Source of the DNA: Candidatus Aerophobota bacterium
Lineage (GTDB): Bacteria > Aerophobota > Aerophobia > Aerophobales > B47-G16
NCBI GenBank assembly: GCA_003648815.1
Contig: QMPZ01000120.1
Span: forward strand, 1-5,065
DNA: 5,065 nucleotides
Direction of reading: 5' to 3'
The notes under the pieces are model-generated. The model saw nothing but the letters and a program-made list of their open reading frames with translations. It was not told the origin of the DNA and did no database searches. This document shows positions 4,864 through 5,065 of this stretch, piece after piece (position 1 is the stretch's first letter; each line of letters begins with the position of its first letter). A program made the translations under genes and the position numbers.

Positions 4864-5065
4864 GCAGAGCTATTTAAAAAGGAAGGCGGTTGTGGATAAA
4901 GATGGAAGGACTAACTTACAGGAACTGATAAATTGGCAGGGGCATATCTACCAACAAATAGTTTAGCCATAAGAGGGAATGAGGTGGAAAGATAACCGGG
5001 AGGAATTTCTTTCCGCAAGAGGTAGGAAAAAAGGACCATCAGGAGGAACCTTTGCCCTTTAGTAC
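4864..5065. other. Region upstream of flgH with no recognised gene
   Basis: No recognisable protein is found in 202 bases. The longest open stretch is a minus-strand frame entering from the right edge at 5063 and ending at TAG (4911-4913), 50 codons, with no flagellar family signature. It could be the tail of an upstream gene, but it does not look like the C-terminus of FlgA or FlgG, the usual neighbours. On the plus strand a 27-residue frame (4979-5062) lacks a properly spaced ribosome binding site. The segment probably holds activator binding sites for the flgH promoter and perhaps a leader for a divergent gene. Confidence 0.45.
4934..4953. promoter_or_regulatory. Imperfect dyad, possible activator site upstream of the flgH promoter
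   Basis: TGGCAG (4934-4939) and CTACCA (4948-4953) are inverted half-sites, five of six complementary, separated by eight bases. The centre lies about 107 bases upstream of the predicted sigma-54 start, within the range where bacterial enhancer-binding proteins usually bind. A single short dyad of this quality can occur by chance. Confidence 0.22.

Noticed and set aside
4979..5062. 27-codon plus-strand frame downstream of the extended -10 box
   Set aside because: The nearest purine-rich stretch (GAGGG) is almost touching the ATG, and the peptide has no recognisable features.
4911..5063. 50-codon open minus-strand tail entering from the right edge
   Set aside because: No recognisable FlgA, FlgG or other flagellar C-terminus; length is compatible with chance, though a gene end cannot be excluded.

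Overview
This window is a flagellar structural operon, read entirely on the minus strand. Transcription order runs from the right edge to the left: flgH (L ring), flgI (P ring), a single-domain flgJ (rod cap), flgN (chaperone), flgK (first hook-filament junction protein), and the first 35 codons of flgL (second junction protein), which runs off the left edge. Having both FlgI and FlgH points to a diderm bacterium with peptidoglycan and an outer membrane. Base composition is moderate and every gene has a strong GGAGG-type ribosome binding site. I cannot name the phylum; an uncultured diderm lineage is plausible but is only a guess.

Right edge (about 4739-5065): non-coding leader. Its best signal is a sigma-54 type -24/-12 element on the minus strand (4847-4863, GG-N10-GC). 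It predicts a start near 4836, followed at once by a 13-position stem-loop (4794-4835) at the very 5' end of the flgH leader. A dyad at 4934-4953 sits at a distance typical of an enhancer-binding activator. A plus-strand extended -10 box (4808-4816) lies inside the loop of the hairpin and would drive divergent transcription across the sigma-54 element.

4738-2027: flgH, flgI, flgJ and flgN, with gaps of 33-64 bases. No flgM is present between flgJ and flgN, where it is often found. 1933-305: flgK. 105-1: flgL start.

The unusual feature is a family of 7-base tandem repeats, GRGTRAA on the mRNA strand, found only in gaps between genes of this operon. There are about 22 units after flgK, 10 and a partial one after flgN, and three degenerate units between flgH and flgI. 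They begin at or within 3 bases of the upstream stop codon in the two large cases; the flgK stop codon is itself part of the first repeat unit. The repeats are purine-rich on the mRNA strand, close all three reading frames, and contain GGTGA or GTGA, which resembles the distal part of the Shine-Dalgarno sequence. Whether they are selfish slippage products or act in translational coupling or mRNA behaviour cannot be decided from sequence alone.

The genes work together in late assembly. FlgJ caps the growing rod, FlgI and FlgH form bushings in the peptidoglycan and outer membrane, FlgN delivers FlgK and FlgL to the export apparatus, and FlgK and FlgL join hook to filament.
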